A DNA stretch of 64,000 bases from the NCBI RefSeq assembly GCF_003026455.1, contig NZ_PYMB01000003.1, positions 1-64,000 of the forward strand, written 5' to 3'. Of this stretch, positions 15,831 to 25,103 are shown piece by piece. The DNA is from Photobacterium rosenbergii (GTDB lineage: Bacteria > Pseudomonadota > Gammaproteobacteria > Enterobacterales > Vibrionaceae). Each line of letters opens with the position of its first letter. Within the stretch, counting starts at the first letter, position 1. Under the pieces are notes generated by a model. The model did not search any database. It worked only from the letters and a program-made list of their open reading frames with translations, and was not told the DNA's origin. The position numbers and the translations under genes are program-made.

Positions 15831-18392
15831 ATGACACGAATCAACACATTAGCCAGTGCTATTGCCCTGGCTTTGATGTCATCATCTGTTTCTGCACAGT
15901 TATTAATAACGGAATATGTTGAAGGAACGAGTAATAATAAAGCTATTGAGGTGACCAACCTTTCTGAATCTGGAATTAACCTCTCAGAATATAGCGTGAA
16001 GTTGGCAATAAACGGTGCAGACTCATTTGGTACCACCATCAGTTTGAACGATGTTAATTTGGCGGTAGGTGAAAGCTATGTCCTTCACCATAGCTCTGCG
16101 TCATCAGATATCAAAGAGGTGGGTGACCAAGCATCAGGCAGCCTGAGTTTTAATGGTGACGATGTCGTTGCCTTGTTCGATGGTGAAGAGTTGATTGACA
16201 GCTTGGGCCAACTAGGTGTGCGTGAAGACTTTGCCAAAGATGTGACCCTTCGCCGTGACCCTTCAGTGACGACTGGAAGGACGGATGTCGAGAATGAATT
16301 TGACCTTGATGCGCAGTGGACAACTTTTCCAACGGATACTTTCGATGGCCTAGGCTGTAGCGGCCTTGAAGCCTGTGATGGCACAACACCGCCACCGAAC
16401 CCGTTCGTGTGTGATACTGAAAACCTTGTGCCAATCTATGATGTTCAGGGCGATGGTGACAGAAGCCCATTAGTACCAGAAGGTAGCTTCGAGAGCCCAG
16501 AAAAATACTTTGTTCGTGGTGTTGTAACCGCAAGGGGCGAGAGCTTGTACAAAGGTTTCTACCTTCAAGACCCTTACGGTGATGGTAACGAAAACACATC
16601 AGATGGGGTGTTTGTTTTCTTGGGTGGCGGCACTGCACCAAATGACATTCAGCCGGGAGCAGAAGTCTGTGTTGAGGCAACAGTCAAAGAATACTACGGC
16701 AATACCCAATTGGATGTTCGCAACAATGCGTTTAAGGTAGTTAGCACGGATAACCCAATTCCAGCGCCGACAGCTTTCCGAGTGAAGGAAGGTGAAGATC
16801 TTCATACCGCTTTGGAACGTCACGAAGGTATGCAGGTATTGCTTGATGCAGACAGCCCGTTGGTGATTACGCGTAACTTCAGTTTCGATTATGCCTCATA
16901 CCGTAATAACCTGATGCTGGCCCATAACACACCGCTTTATAACCCGACGCACCTTTATGCCGCAGAGACAGAAGCTGCCAAGCAGCAGGCTGCCGAAAAT
17001 GCGATCAGCCGTGTTTACGTTGAATCAGATTACAAAGCCAAAGATGGTGAAGTGCCTTGGTTCGATAACTTCAATCCTGTAGATGGTTATCTCCGTATGG
17101 GCGATAAGCTTAACGGCCTGACTGCAATGGTGGGCTACAGCTACGGTGAATACCGCCTTGTGACAACCAATACTATCAATAGTGGTCACTTGGGGCGTGA
17201 GCCTGAAAATGAAAGGACAGAACAACCGGTGACTGCTTATGAAAATGGGTTGAAGGTCGCTGGCTTTAACGTGCTCAACTACTTCACGTCTTACGCGAAA
17301 TCAGGTAACCCGAACCCTATGTGTACTGAAGCATCGGTAGGGCCAAACGATAATTGCTACCGTGGTGCGCCATCGGTTGATGAATTTGCTCTTCAGCAGG
17401 CCAAGCTCGTCAATGCCATCGTCGCGATGGATGCTGACATCGTTACCCTTATGGAGCTTGAAAATAACGGTTTTGATGAGAACAGTGCGCTCGATTCATT
17501 GGTGAATGCATTAAATGATGAACAAACGGATAAGAAAGATCACTACCGCGCAGTAAAAGTGCATAAATCAGATCTGACGTTTAAAGATGAACCTGGCTTT
17601 GAAGGTGTTGAATACTTTGGTACCGATGCGATCACAGTCGGCATTATCTACCGTCACCATAAAGTGAAGGCGAAGAACAAAGCACGCCAGATCATGATGC
17701 CGGAACAGCATGCGCCACTTGATGATGGCGGTGTGAAAAGTGCTTACCAACGCCATGCGATGATGCAGAAGTTCAATATCCCTGGTGCTAAAGATGATTT
17801 GACCGTGATTGTTAATCACTTTAAGTCAAAAGGCTCTACGTGTTGGGAAGACGATTTCATTTTCGGGGAAGATGAAGACGTTCAAGGCAGCTGTAATAAC
17901 TTCCGTGTCTCTGCAGCTAAAGTTCTCGGTGAAGCCGTACAGGACATCAAAGGCGATGTGCTTGTGATGGGTGACTTGAACTCTTATGGTATGGAAGACC
18001 CAATCCTTACGCTTACCTCCTTCGATGAAGCTGACCGTGGCGGCAAAATCTACACGGCGTCTTACACCACACTGGATGGAAAAGTGTTTGAGAACGAAGG
18101 GCAATTAGTCGAAAAGGGCTATGGACTGGTGAACCTGAAACACAAAACCGACTATAGCTACAGCTATGAAGGTGAGTTAGGTAGTTTGGACCACGCCCTA
18201 GCTAGCCCTTCTTTGGTGAATAAGGTAACTGCGGTTGAGGCTTGGCACATCAACGCTGCTGAAAGTAATTTGTTTGAGTACAGCAGTAAGTACACCGGTG
18301 ATCTGGAAAAATCAGACAACATTTACTCGTCGTCTGATCACGATCCAATCATTGTTACCCTGGAATACAAACACAAGAACGGCAAAAAATAA
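15831..18392 (+). CDS. Extracellular nuclease, ExeM/NucH/Xds-like, with lamin-tail domain
   Basis: Secreted protein of 853 residues. A signal peptide at 1-22 ends in VSAQ. Residues 23-125 form a lamin-tail (LTD) domain beginning LLITEYVEGTSNNKAIE. Residues about 195-300 form an OB-like segment (FVRGVVTARGESLYKGFYLQDP). From about 460 an endonuclease/exonuclease/phosphatase domain follows, with FNVLNYF, LMELENNG, VNHFKSKGS, MGDLNSYG and the terminal SDHDPI motif, all catalytic or metal-binding signatures. The order matches large DNases that degrade extracellular DNA and biofilm matrix. There is no C-terminal sorting domain. GGAG lies upstream of ATG 15831. Confidence 0.93.
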   Translation: MTRINTLASAIALALMSSSVSAQLLITEYVEGTSNNKAIEVTNLSESGINLSEYSVKLAINGADSFGTTISLNDVNLAVGESYVLHHSSASSDIKEVGDQASGSLSFNGDDVVALFDGEELIDSLGQLGVREDFAKDVTLRRDPSVTTGRTDVENEFDLDAQWTTFPTDTFDGLGCSGLEACDGTTPPPNPFVCDTENLVPIYDVQGDGDRSPLVPEGSFESPEKYFVRGVVTARGESLYKGFYLQDPYGDGNENTSDGVFVFLGGGTAPNDIQPGAEVCVEATVKEYYGNTQLDVRNNAFKVVSTDNPIPAPTAFRVKEGEDLHTALERHEGMQVLLDADSPLVITRNFSFDYASYRNNLMLAHNTPLYNPTHLYAAETEAAKQQAAENAISRVYVESDYKAKDGEVPWFDNFNPVDGYLRMGDKLNGLTAMVGYSYGEYRLVTTNTINSGHLGREPENERTEQPVTAYENGLKVAGFNVLNYFTSYAKSGNPNPMCTEASVGPNDNCYRGAPSVDEFALQQAKLVNAIVAMDADIVTLMELENNGFDENSALDSLVNALNDEQTDKKDHYRAVKVHKSDLTFKDEPGFEGVEYFGTDAITVGIIYRHHKVKAKNKARQIMMPEQHAPLDDGGVKSAYQRHAMMQKFNIPGAKDDLTVIVNHFKSKGSTCWEDDFIFGEDEDVQGSCNNFRVSAAKVLGEAVQDIKGDVLVMGDLNSYGMEDPILTLTSFDEADRGGKIYTASYTTLDGKVFENEGQLVEKGYGLVNLKHKTDYSYSYEGELGSLDHALASPSLVNKVTAVEAWHINAAESNLFEYSSKYTGDLEKSDNIYSSSDHDPIIVTLEYKHKNGKK

Positions 18393-18411
18393 CGTTTCTT
18401 GATCTGAAGAA

Positions 18412-18441
18412 AAACAACCGGCCTTGTGCCGGTTGTTTTGT
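18412..18441 (+). terminator. Rho-independent terminator after nuclease gene
   Basis: AACAACCGGC and GCCGGTTGTT form a 10-bp stem followed by TTGTT. Confidence 0.9.
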
Positions 18442-18523
18442 TGGGACTGTACTTTGGGGCTGTACTAAAGTTGATTGCATACGGAGTGTCTATAACAGTG
18501 AACAATTAAACAAGGAGCACAGA

Positions 18524-18802
18524 ATGCGCTTAATGTTACGTTTTTCCATTCCGGCCAAGAAAGGGAATGAAGCAGTTGCCGATGGCACCTTGGGAATAGC
18601 CTTCAAGAACTTGGTGGAGAAGGTAAACCCTGAAGCGGCATATTTTCACTTAGATGATGGCTGTCGAGCAGGGACCATTATCTTTGAGGCAACCGAGCAA
18701 CTATCAATGGCTGAAATCAATGAGCCCCTGTTTGCTATGTTGGAGGCTAAAATTGACATCCAGCCAGCTATTAGTCTGGATGAACTATTGGAAAAGCTAT
18801 AA
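18524..18802 (+). CDS. Small hypothetical protein, 92 residues
   Basis: No family recognised with certainty. The pattern (MRLMLRFSIP..., an alternating beta segment AGTIIFEA, a final helix) and length resemble a small dimeric alpha/beta-barrel protein. It has no signal peptide. A strong AAGGAG lies eight bases before ATG 18524, supporting real translation. It is followed by a DMT permease gene on the same strand. Confidence 0.7.
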   Translation: MRLMLRFSIPAKKGNEAVADGTLGIAFKNLVEKVNPEAAYFHLDDGCRAGTIIFEATEQLSMAEINEPLFAMLEAKIDIQPAISLDELLEKL

Positions 18803-18907
18803 TAACTTATTGATATATCATTTGCTTTTATCCGCTAGCATTTCGATTCTCACCGCTTTATAGAGCCGCTATGATGTTAATCGAACACTCATTAGGTGGA
18901 ATTTGAA

Positions 18908-19801
18908 TTGAACTCTTCTCCATTAAAAACGGCTTTGTATGTTTCTAGCGCCATGTTGGCTTTTGCGGGTAACTCGATATTGTGCCGCTTGGCATTAGCT
19001 GAAGGGGCTATTGATGCCGCAAATTTCACCCTCGTGAGATTGGTATCAGGGGCAATAACCCTTGCGGTGTTGACTATTGCCCTGCATTCCCAATCATTCT
19101 TCAGCCCGTTTAACTGGAGAAAAACCGATATTCTCGGGGCACTAATGTTATTTGGTTATGCTGCGACCTTTTCATTTTCATATGTGAATATGGCGACGGG
19201 CACGGGGGCTTTAATTTTGTTTGCGTCGGTCCAGTTCAGCATGATTGGGTTTCATCTTTTCAGCGGTAACAGGATGAGCCTTTGGGAGTGGGTGGGACTG
19301 GTTGTGTCCCTGGCTGGTTTTGGGTATTTGCTTATTCCTAATGCCACCCGGCCCGATATTGGGTCAGCCGTGTTGATGGCAATTGCCGGGATATGCTGGG
19401 CTGCGTTTACTCTGTTAGGAAAGCGCGAAAGTGATCGCCCCTCGCTGTTGACCATGTCAATAAGCTTTATATTGGCCTCATTGCTGGGCGGAGGCATTGC
19501 CATGACTGCTGGGATGTTTATGCCAATGCCATTTCAAACTGAGCTTATTTCATCTCGTGGTTTAGTGTTAGCGGTGCTGTCTGGCGCGGTTGCTTCAGGT
19601 ATTGGCTATGCGATTTGGTATGCTGTCTTACCAAGGCTTTCTATATTGCGAGCTTCTGTCGTTCAACTTTCGGTGCCGGCAATCGCCAGCATTGGTGGCT
19701 GGATAGTTCTTAGCGAGCAAATCACTCTTTCCACCACAATCGCCACTTTGTTGGTTCTGGGCGGTATTGCCTTAGTGTTTGCAGCAAGAAGCAATGAGTA
19801 A
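18908..19801 (+). CDS. EamA/DMT-superfamily membrane transporter
   Basis: Inner-membrane permease of 297 residues with ten predicted helices in two EamA repeats, usual for the drug/metabolite transporter superfamily. I choose TTG 18908, because AGGTGGA at 18894-18900 is correctly spaced for it; the GTG at 18896 lies inside that same ribosome-binding sequence and would lack one. The substrate is unknown; relatives export amino acids or other metabolites. It probably follows the 92-residue gene in one transcript (105-bp gap). Confidence 0.87.
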   Translation: MNSSPLKTALYVSSAMLAFAGNSILCRLALAEGAIDAANFTLVRLVSGAITLAVLTIALHSQSFFSPFNWRKTDILGALMLFGYAATFSFSYVNMATGTGALILFASVQFSMIGFHLFSGNRMSLWEWVGLVVSLAGFGYLLIPNATRPDIGSAVLMAIAGICWAAFTLLGKRESDRPSLLTMSISFILASLLGGGIAMTAGMFMPMPFQTELISSRGLVLAVLSGAVASGIGYAIWYAVLPRLSILRASVVQLSVPAIASIGGWIVLSEQITLSTTIATLLVLGGIALVFAARSNE

Positions 19802-19937
19802 GCTTCCTCATAACCGCTATCTAATGGTTTGTTTACTATTAGCTATAGCCTAATAATTAATTAAGTATTGTCTGTCTAGTTGTTAATAATCGTTTTGAAT
19901 AAGATAACTTTCATCGATGTAGAGCTAGGAAACAGAC

Positions 19938-21168
19938 ATGAATGCGACAACACAGAGCCGCCCCTTAAACCAAGGCGTTGGCTTAACCTTACTTGCTGGT
20001 TTACCTCTTTTCACCCTCTTACCATTGGGTTTAGATATTTTCCTACCAGCGGTTTATCAGATTGGAGAGTTTTTCAATAACCAAAATGTCCCCTCGATGG
20101 CAATCAGTATTTATATGCTTTTTTGGGGGATAGGCCAGCTATTCTGGGGGGGGGGTGGCCGATACGCTTGGTAAAAAGAAAATCGCCCTTATCGGTTTGG
20201 TTATCTTCTCAGTAAGTTCGTGGATGATTTCTGGCATTGAGCAAGACGAATCCCTGCAATTTCTGGCCTACCGTGCCCTACAAAGCTTTGGCGGTAGTGC
20301 TTGTTTTACTGCGATTTTTGCACTGATCCGGATGCGCTTTGAAGGCGCAATGCTAAACAAAGCCTATAGCTACTTAAACGGTATCTTGGCGTTCGTACCC
20401 GTTAGTGCCCCTTTGATTGGTGCCTATATTGTCGAAAACAGTGCCTGGTTTACCCTGTTTAGCATAATGGCTGTGCTGGGCGTGGTGAGCGTTGTGTGGA
20501 TTATGCTGACATTGCCGGCTGACAGTGGCCAACAAAAGAGCAATAACTCTGCAGGTACTCAACAAGGATTTGTGAAGCGCTATCTGTCGGTATTGGGGAA
20601 TATCCGCTTTCGTACCTACCTATTTTTTGCACTGGTGGCCCAGACACTCTTTATCTACTTGCTGACAGTTGCTCCTATGTACTTGATGGGTAAGTTGGGC
20701 GTGTCTCAGATCTTGTTTGGTCAGATGTTTATGGCGATTGCGATTGTGTTTATGGTCGGCAGTTTCATTGCCCCGAAACTCAATCAATTAATGAATATTA
20801 AAACGATCATTGGTGTATCCCTAAGCTTGATTGTGTTGGGCGCGGCTTTGATGTTTGCCATGAGCGGTATTCACGCATGGTATTCATTAATCATGCCTAT
20901 GGTGATTGTTGCAGTGGGCTGTACCATTTTGTTAAGTAGCAGCCCTGCTAACGCCCTTGCTGATTTTAAAGAAAATGCGGGTGCCGCTAGTGGCCTATAT
21001 ACCGCAACCACTTTTGGTGTAGGTGCATTGGTTTCTGCGCTGTTCACTAAACTGGTTGATAGCACGGATTTGGTTCAGGTCGCGATGGTTTATGGTGTGT
21101 CTGCTCTGTTGGCACTGGCGGTATTTACTATCAACAAAACACTAAGGGCAGATACCCAAAAAGCTTAA
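19938..21168 (+). pseudogene. Bcr/CflA-type MFS drug efflux pump, frameshifted at a G10 tract
   Basis: Two frames together make one MFS transporter of about 410 residues. The first starts at ATG 19938 (AGGAAACAG upstream) and covers the start to TM2, with GLDIFLPAVYQI as the family hallmark. The second resumes at 20155 with VADTLGKKKIALIG, the loop 2-3 motif that should follow directly. The break lies in a run of ten G (20146-20155). Nine G would restore WGGVADTLGKK in a single frame. The rest is intact to the stop at 21168. Either the gene is phase-variable by slippage, or mutated, or the run length is a sequencing error. Confidence 0.85.
20146..20155 (+). repeat. Homopolymeric G10 tract inside the MFS coding region
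   Basis: Ten consecutive G residues at the TM2/loop boundary. Loss of one G restores the full reading frame; with ten the protein stops at residue 78. Such tracts are classical slippage sites. Confidence 0.95.
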
Positions 21169-21230
21169 GGGAAATTGTCACCCAAGCAACAAAATTCAAA
21201 ACACCAAGCAGCTTTGTTCAATCAAACTCA

Positions 21231-21267
21231 TCGGTAACGGCTTAATCTTTGATTAAGCCGTTACCGA
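21231..21267. promoter_or_regulatory. Perfect 17-bp inverted repeat
   Basis: TCGGTAACGGCTTAATC and GATTAAGCCGTTACCGA are perfect complements with a three-base loop. It follows the MFS gene by 62 bp and precedes the next start by 25 bp. There is no T-run, so it is not a standard terminator; a strong RNA hairpin or an operator are both possible. Confidence 0.7.
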
Positions 21268-21292
21268 CAAGAATTCCCACATCCGATAGGAA

Positions 21293-22207
21293 ATGAGCAC
21301 GATGAATATCAGAACGTTTTTCTTTCTTTTGCTTGCCCTGATGAGCACTCAAGCATCGGCACAAGACCCGCAGACACATAGGCAACACGCAGACACAATT
21401 AATGCCTTCTTCTCTCAATACTCACTCATTGGCAAATCAGATTCTGAAGAAAAAGGGATGGAGGCTTTTGCTGAGCAGCGAATGGCGTTGTTTAGCAAAG
21501 ACAGCAAGACAATCGTCCATGATGATGCCCGTACAGAATATCAGGGTAGAGAAGGGCATATTCAATCGATAAAAGATTGGTTTGCTATCTACAGCACTCA
21601 AGATGACTTTGATTATGAGATAAAAGGCAATGTGGGTGGCAACACGGTAAAAGTTGAGTTGTATGGCACCCTGCAGCAATCATTACCTGATGGCGAGAAG
21701 ACGGTTGCCCCTGATGCCCATAAGTGGACAGAATATTTCACGTTTGATGAATCAGGGCTGCTCGAACGTTTGCAGATTGATATGAACCTATTGAGCGACA
21801 GCTATGACAGTCATGCCCGTGAGTAGCTGAGCCGTAATGATGTTGCGAGTTTTGTCTACCAGTGGTTTGCCGGCTTCGACCATCAACGTGAATCAGGCTT
21901 CTTCCTACAAAAAATCGCAGAGCCAGTAGACATGTATTACCCAGATTTTCCGGTAAAGTCCTATGATGACTTCCTGCGCTGGTACAAAGGGGTGACCGAT
22001 AATATCACTTGGAATGCCCATGATATTCAAAACTTGTCTATCTCAGGCAATCAGGATGAAGGGTGGCAGGTCAGTTATGATGTGGTTTGGAAAGCGACGG
22101 CAAAAAATGGCGACAAATACGATATGCGGGTACATCAGCAACTCAGAGTGGTTCTGCAGCAGGGGCAGCTGAAAATTGCCAAACTGCATGCTGAAGTTAT
22201 TGAATAA
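21293..22207 (+). pseudogene. Exported NTF2/SnoaL-like protein interrupted by an in-frame TAG
   Basis: One continuous frame encodes about 304 residues but has a TAG at 21824-21826 after residue 177. Residues 1-23 are a signal peptide (ending SAQ). The first half (about 30-175) and the second half (180-304, FVYQWFAGFD to LHAEVIE) each look like an NTF2-fold domain, so the two form one two-domain protein. The second part has no ribosome-binding site or good start of its own; its first ATG is at 21932. TAG differs from CAG (Gln) by one base. I interpret a nonsense mutation; stop-codon readthrough is the alternative. The N-terminal part alone would be a 177-residue secreted protein. Confidence 0.75.
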
Positions 22208-22234
22208 CCCATGACAAGTTTTAGAGGGTAGGTT

Positions 22235-22927
22235 ATGTCACAACCAGTCGCAATCATTACCGGTGCTAATCGCGGTTTAGGTAAAGAAACCAGCCGCCAG
22301 CTGGCCTCGCTAGGGTATAAAGTCTTTGTTACTGCGCGAAAATTAGAAAGCGCGCAGCAGACCGTTGAAGATCTAGGTAGTAAGAATTTGATCCCAGCGC
22401 AACTCGATATTACTGATGCTGATACTGTTGGGAGGTTCGTGCACTTTGTAAACCGTGAAGCACAAAGCGTGGACGTGCTAATCAACAATGCCGCGATACA
22501 TTATGATACTTGGCAGAATGTGGTCGATGCAGATTTAGAGACGGTACAACAAGCGATGGATACCAATGTTTTTGGTGCGTGGCGAATGGTACAAGCCCTG
22601 TTGCCTTTGTTGCGTCAAAGCCCGAAAGCCAGAATCGTCAATGTCAGTAGCGGGGCGGTTGCACTCCATAATATGGGGGGCTCGACACCCGCTTACAGCA
22701 TGTCAAAGATTGCTTTGAACGCATTGACCCTGATGCTGGCAAACCAGTTGGGGCAGGAAGGTATTCCGGTCAATGCGGTTTGTCCGGGATGGGTAGCCAC
22801 TGATATGGGTGGCACAGGTGGTCGTCCTATCGAAGAAGGCGCAAAAGGCATCGTATGGGCTGCGACAATGGATCAAGATGGCCCGTCAGGCGGCTTCTTC
22901 CGTGATGGTCAACGGATTGATTGGTAG
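22235..22927 (+). CDS. Short-chain dehydrogenase/reductase
   Basis: Cytosolic NAD(P)-dependent oxidoreductase of 230 residues, classical SDR. Cofactor motif TGANRGLG at 9-16, NNAA at 84-87, and the catalytic S139, Y154 and K158 (YSMSK) are all present. PGWVATDMGG near 185 is the usual substrate-loop pattern. R13 and R35 suggest NADP preference. The substrate is unknown; similarity is greatest to carbonyl-reductase-like SDRs. GAGGGTAGG lies upstream of the ATG. It follows the broken NTF2-like gene by 27 bp, possibly in one transcript. Confidence 0.9.
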   Translation: MSQPVAIITGANRGLGKETSRQLASLGYKVFVTARKLESAQQTVEDLGSKNLIPAQLDITDADTVGRFVHFVNREAQSVDVLINNAAIHYDTWQNVVDADLETVQQAMDTNVFGAWRMVQALLPLLRQSPKARIVNVSSGAVALHNMGGSTPAYSMSKIALNALTLMLANQLGQEGIPVNAVCPGWVATDMGGTGGRPIEEGAKGIVWAATMDQDGPSGGFFRDGQRIDW

Positions 22928-22948
22928 GAAATATAAAGTGGCAAACGG

Positions 22949-23240
22949 CTATTTCACCCGAAGTAGCCGATACCTGACGCCCTCAATATGAAAGACTAAT
23001 ACCTGAGAGACTTTCATCTCCTCAACCTTCTCTAGCATATCGGCATCAAACTGTTTTTTCTTCATCCATTGTAAGGGTTGTTTGAAATTATCTTCGCTGA
23101 CAACAAATGATTCATCTTGAAGCGTGCTGCTTCGGATATTGACGACCCACACGCGGGATTGGAAATCAAGGACATCAGCGGCGGCGGATTTAAAGCGTTG
23201 CCAAAGTGAAGTGGGTTTGTTCATTTCTGCATTAATCATT
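22949..23240 (-). CDS. Hypothetical protein, about 96 residues
   Basis: No family recognised. The product is soluble, with a C-terminal strand-rich part (VSQVLVFHIEGVRYRLLRVK) that looks like a real fold. Starts are possible at 23275, 23240 and 23225; I choose 23240, although none has a strong Shine-Dalgarno. It is convergent with the SDR gene. Confidence 0.5.
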
Positions 23241-23284
23241 ACGGCTCTGATGCAGCATAGTGTAGCTTGCATCAATAGCAGAGG

Positions 23285-23308
23285 CTAGAGGCTGAAAAAC
23301 GCCTCTAG
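23285..23308. terminator. Hairpin between hypothetical gene and DUF1349 gene
   Basis: CTAGAGGC and GCCTCTAG form an 8-bp stem with an 8-base A-rich loop; no long T-run follows on the minus strand, so termination is uncertain. Confidence 0.4.
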
Positions 23309-23346
23309 GTTTGTCTTCGGCTGCTTGCTACTTATCGAAATGGCTT

Positions 23347-23916
23347 TTAGTTTGAGGCCAACACAAACTTTGAAAATTTTGCTGTCGACGGGGCCATTTT
23401 TGATCCTCCGAAGGTGTATAGCATCAGACCTTCTTCTTCGTCATCAAGGGCGTCAGCGGTACCAACCACTGTCCATTTACCATTGACAGACTCGGCATAG
23501 GAAGCGGTTATCAAGCTATCACGCTTTTCGATTTTGACAACCACATCATCTTTTGAGTAATCGATAAGCTGCTGTACTGAAGGGTAACCGTCTTTCTCGA
23601 TAACAAACACTAGCGACAGCCTGCCATTGAACATCTCTTTGCTGATCTTTATGTAGTTGTCGGTATCCCAAATAATGCCCAGCCCTGCTTGTTCGTAAGT
23701 CCGTTTAGGGGTTAGGTTAATAGCAACCTGTGCACTGAAATTCCCTTTCTCTTTAACGCTATCTGGCTTTAACGGATGGATAAACATATTGTCCACCTCC
23801 GATGAGCCAGCGCCCCAGATGTTTCCTTCAGAGACTTGGACAAGCAATTCTTGGTCTTCAATACGCCAGTTCACTGGGTTGTCATTGCGAATATGCCAGT
23901 TGTTTATTTCAATCAT
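23347..23916 (-). CDS. DUF1349 (concanavalin-like fold) protein
   Basis: Soluble 189-residue protein of the DUF1349 family, a jelly-roll of the concanavalin/glucanase type. Characteristic pattern YEQAGLGIIWDTDNYIKISKE at about 92-112, and TVVGTADAL near the end. No signal peptide, so cytosolic; the function is unknown. It lies 30 bp after the radical SAM gene on the same strand, and the two probably form an operon. Confidence 0.8.
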   Translation of the reverse strand: MIEINNWHIRNDNPVNWRIEDQELLVQVSEGNIWGAGSSEVDNMFIHPLKPDSVKEKGNFSAQVAINLTPKRTYEQAGLGIIWDTDNYIKISKEMFNGRLSLVFVIEKDGYPSVQQLIDYSKDDVVVKIEKRDSLITASYAESVNGKWTVVGTADALDDEEEGLMLYTFGGSKMAPSTAKFSKFVLASN

Positions 23917-23946
23917 GGTCAGTTCCTGTGGGTTAATTCAATGAAG

Positions 23947-24975
23947 TTAAATCATGCGCTGGCGCAACTGATAAAAGATATCGTCAATATTCGCAGTACC
24001 AGATTGCTCAATTTTGTTTAATTCTCTTTGTACTGTATCAAAGTAAAGCTGGTTGCTCATATCGTCCAACTGGCTGTAATAGTGAACTCTGCGACCGAGA
24101 ATGAAGTTCTGTTGTTGCTCTGGTTGTAATGCCAAATAACGATCGATAGTCGCAAGAAACTGAGGCTTATCTTCAGGCAATTTACCATTTAGCTCCATAA
24201 GTAAGTTGATGGAATGGTAGTTGCCATAGTTACCATTAACGCTTTCTAGAAGGCTAATCAGCTTTCTTTGCTCCTCGACCATTTCAAGCTCTGTCAGAGG
24301 AGTGAAATTACCATCTTCCACCATACTATCGAGTTCTGTTCCGGGCTTAACGGCCAGCGACAGAATACGGATTTCATCGGGGTCAATCTGATTGAGTAGG
24401 GCAGCTGTTTCATTCACATGCTGATCTGAAAGCTCTTTGCCACCCAAGCCAAGAATGATAAATGTCATCATCTTCATGCCTGCCTGTTTGGCGTATTCCG
24501 CTGACTTGAGGATAGACTTAGGCGTGATGCCTTTCTTCATCTTCTGCAAAACATCAATCGAACCAGACTCCATGCCGCAGTAAAGCATGTTGAGGCCAGC
24601 GTCGCAGATGGCTTTCATCTCTTCCGGTGACTTTTTCGTCATAGTTTGGGCTCGGCCATAAGAGCTGATTTGTTTTAACTCAGGAAATGCTTGTTTAAGT
24701 GTATTCAATACATCCAGTAAATCCTGCGTATCCATGGCGAACGAGTCACCGTCTTGTAGAAAGCAAGTATCGAATTTCCGGCCCTTATAAAAGGCTTTCG
24801 CCGCCCAGATATCTCGTTTGATGTCTTCGACAGGGCGGATGGAAAAATCCATTCCGTCAAACAGGGTGCAAAAACGACATTTGTTCCAAGGGCAACCTTG
24901 GGTTGTTCTGATCAATAAACTATCGGCTTCTGATGGTGGACGAATTGGCCCTTGTTGAAACTGAATAGACGGCAT
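23947..24975 (-). CDS. Radical SAM protein
   Basis: Cytosolic iron-sulfur enzyme of 342 residues. The cluster cysteines are C28, C33 and C36 in TQGCPWNKCRFC, i.e. CX4CX2C, one residue longer in the first gap than the standard CX3CX2C. This spacing is known in a group of Elp3/HemN-like radical SAM proteins. SYGRAQTM and LYCGMESGSIDVL are typical barrel motifs for SAM binding. The substrate is unknown. It is upstream of the DUF1349 gene and divergent from a LysR gene. Confidence 0.87.
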   Translation of the reverse strand: MPSIQFQQGPIRPPSEADSLLIRTTQGCPWNKCRFCTLFDGMDFSIRPVEDIKRDIWAAKAFYKGRKFDTCFLQDGDSFAMDTQDLLDVLNTLKQAFPELKQISSYGRAQTMTKKSPEEMKAICDAGLNMLYCGMESGSIDVLQKMKKGITPKSILKSAEYAKQAGMKMMTFIILGLGGKELSDQHVNETAALLNQIDPDEIRILSLAVKPGTELDSMVEDGNFTPLTELEMVEEQRKLISLLESVNGNYGNYHSINLLMELNGKLPEDKPQFLATIDRYLALQPEQQQNFILGRRVHYYSQLDDMSNQLYFDTVQRELNKIEQSGTANIDDIFYQLRQRMI

Positions 24976-25103
24976 CTTGATTATCCGGTCGGTAAGGAAT
25001 TAATTGGTTGTCATCATAAGCCTTGTCACTTAACTTAAAAACGGCGTTGAAATTGATATATTATCAAAAGAGATTTGATAATAAGTTTATTGAAGGCACG
25101 TAT

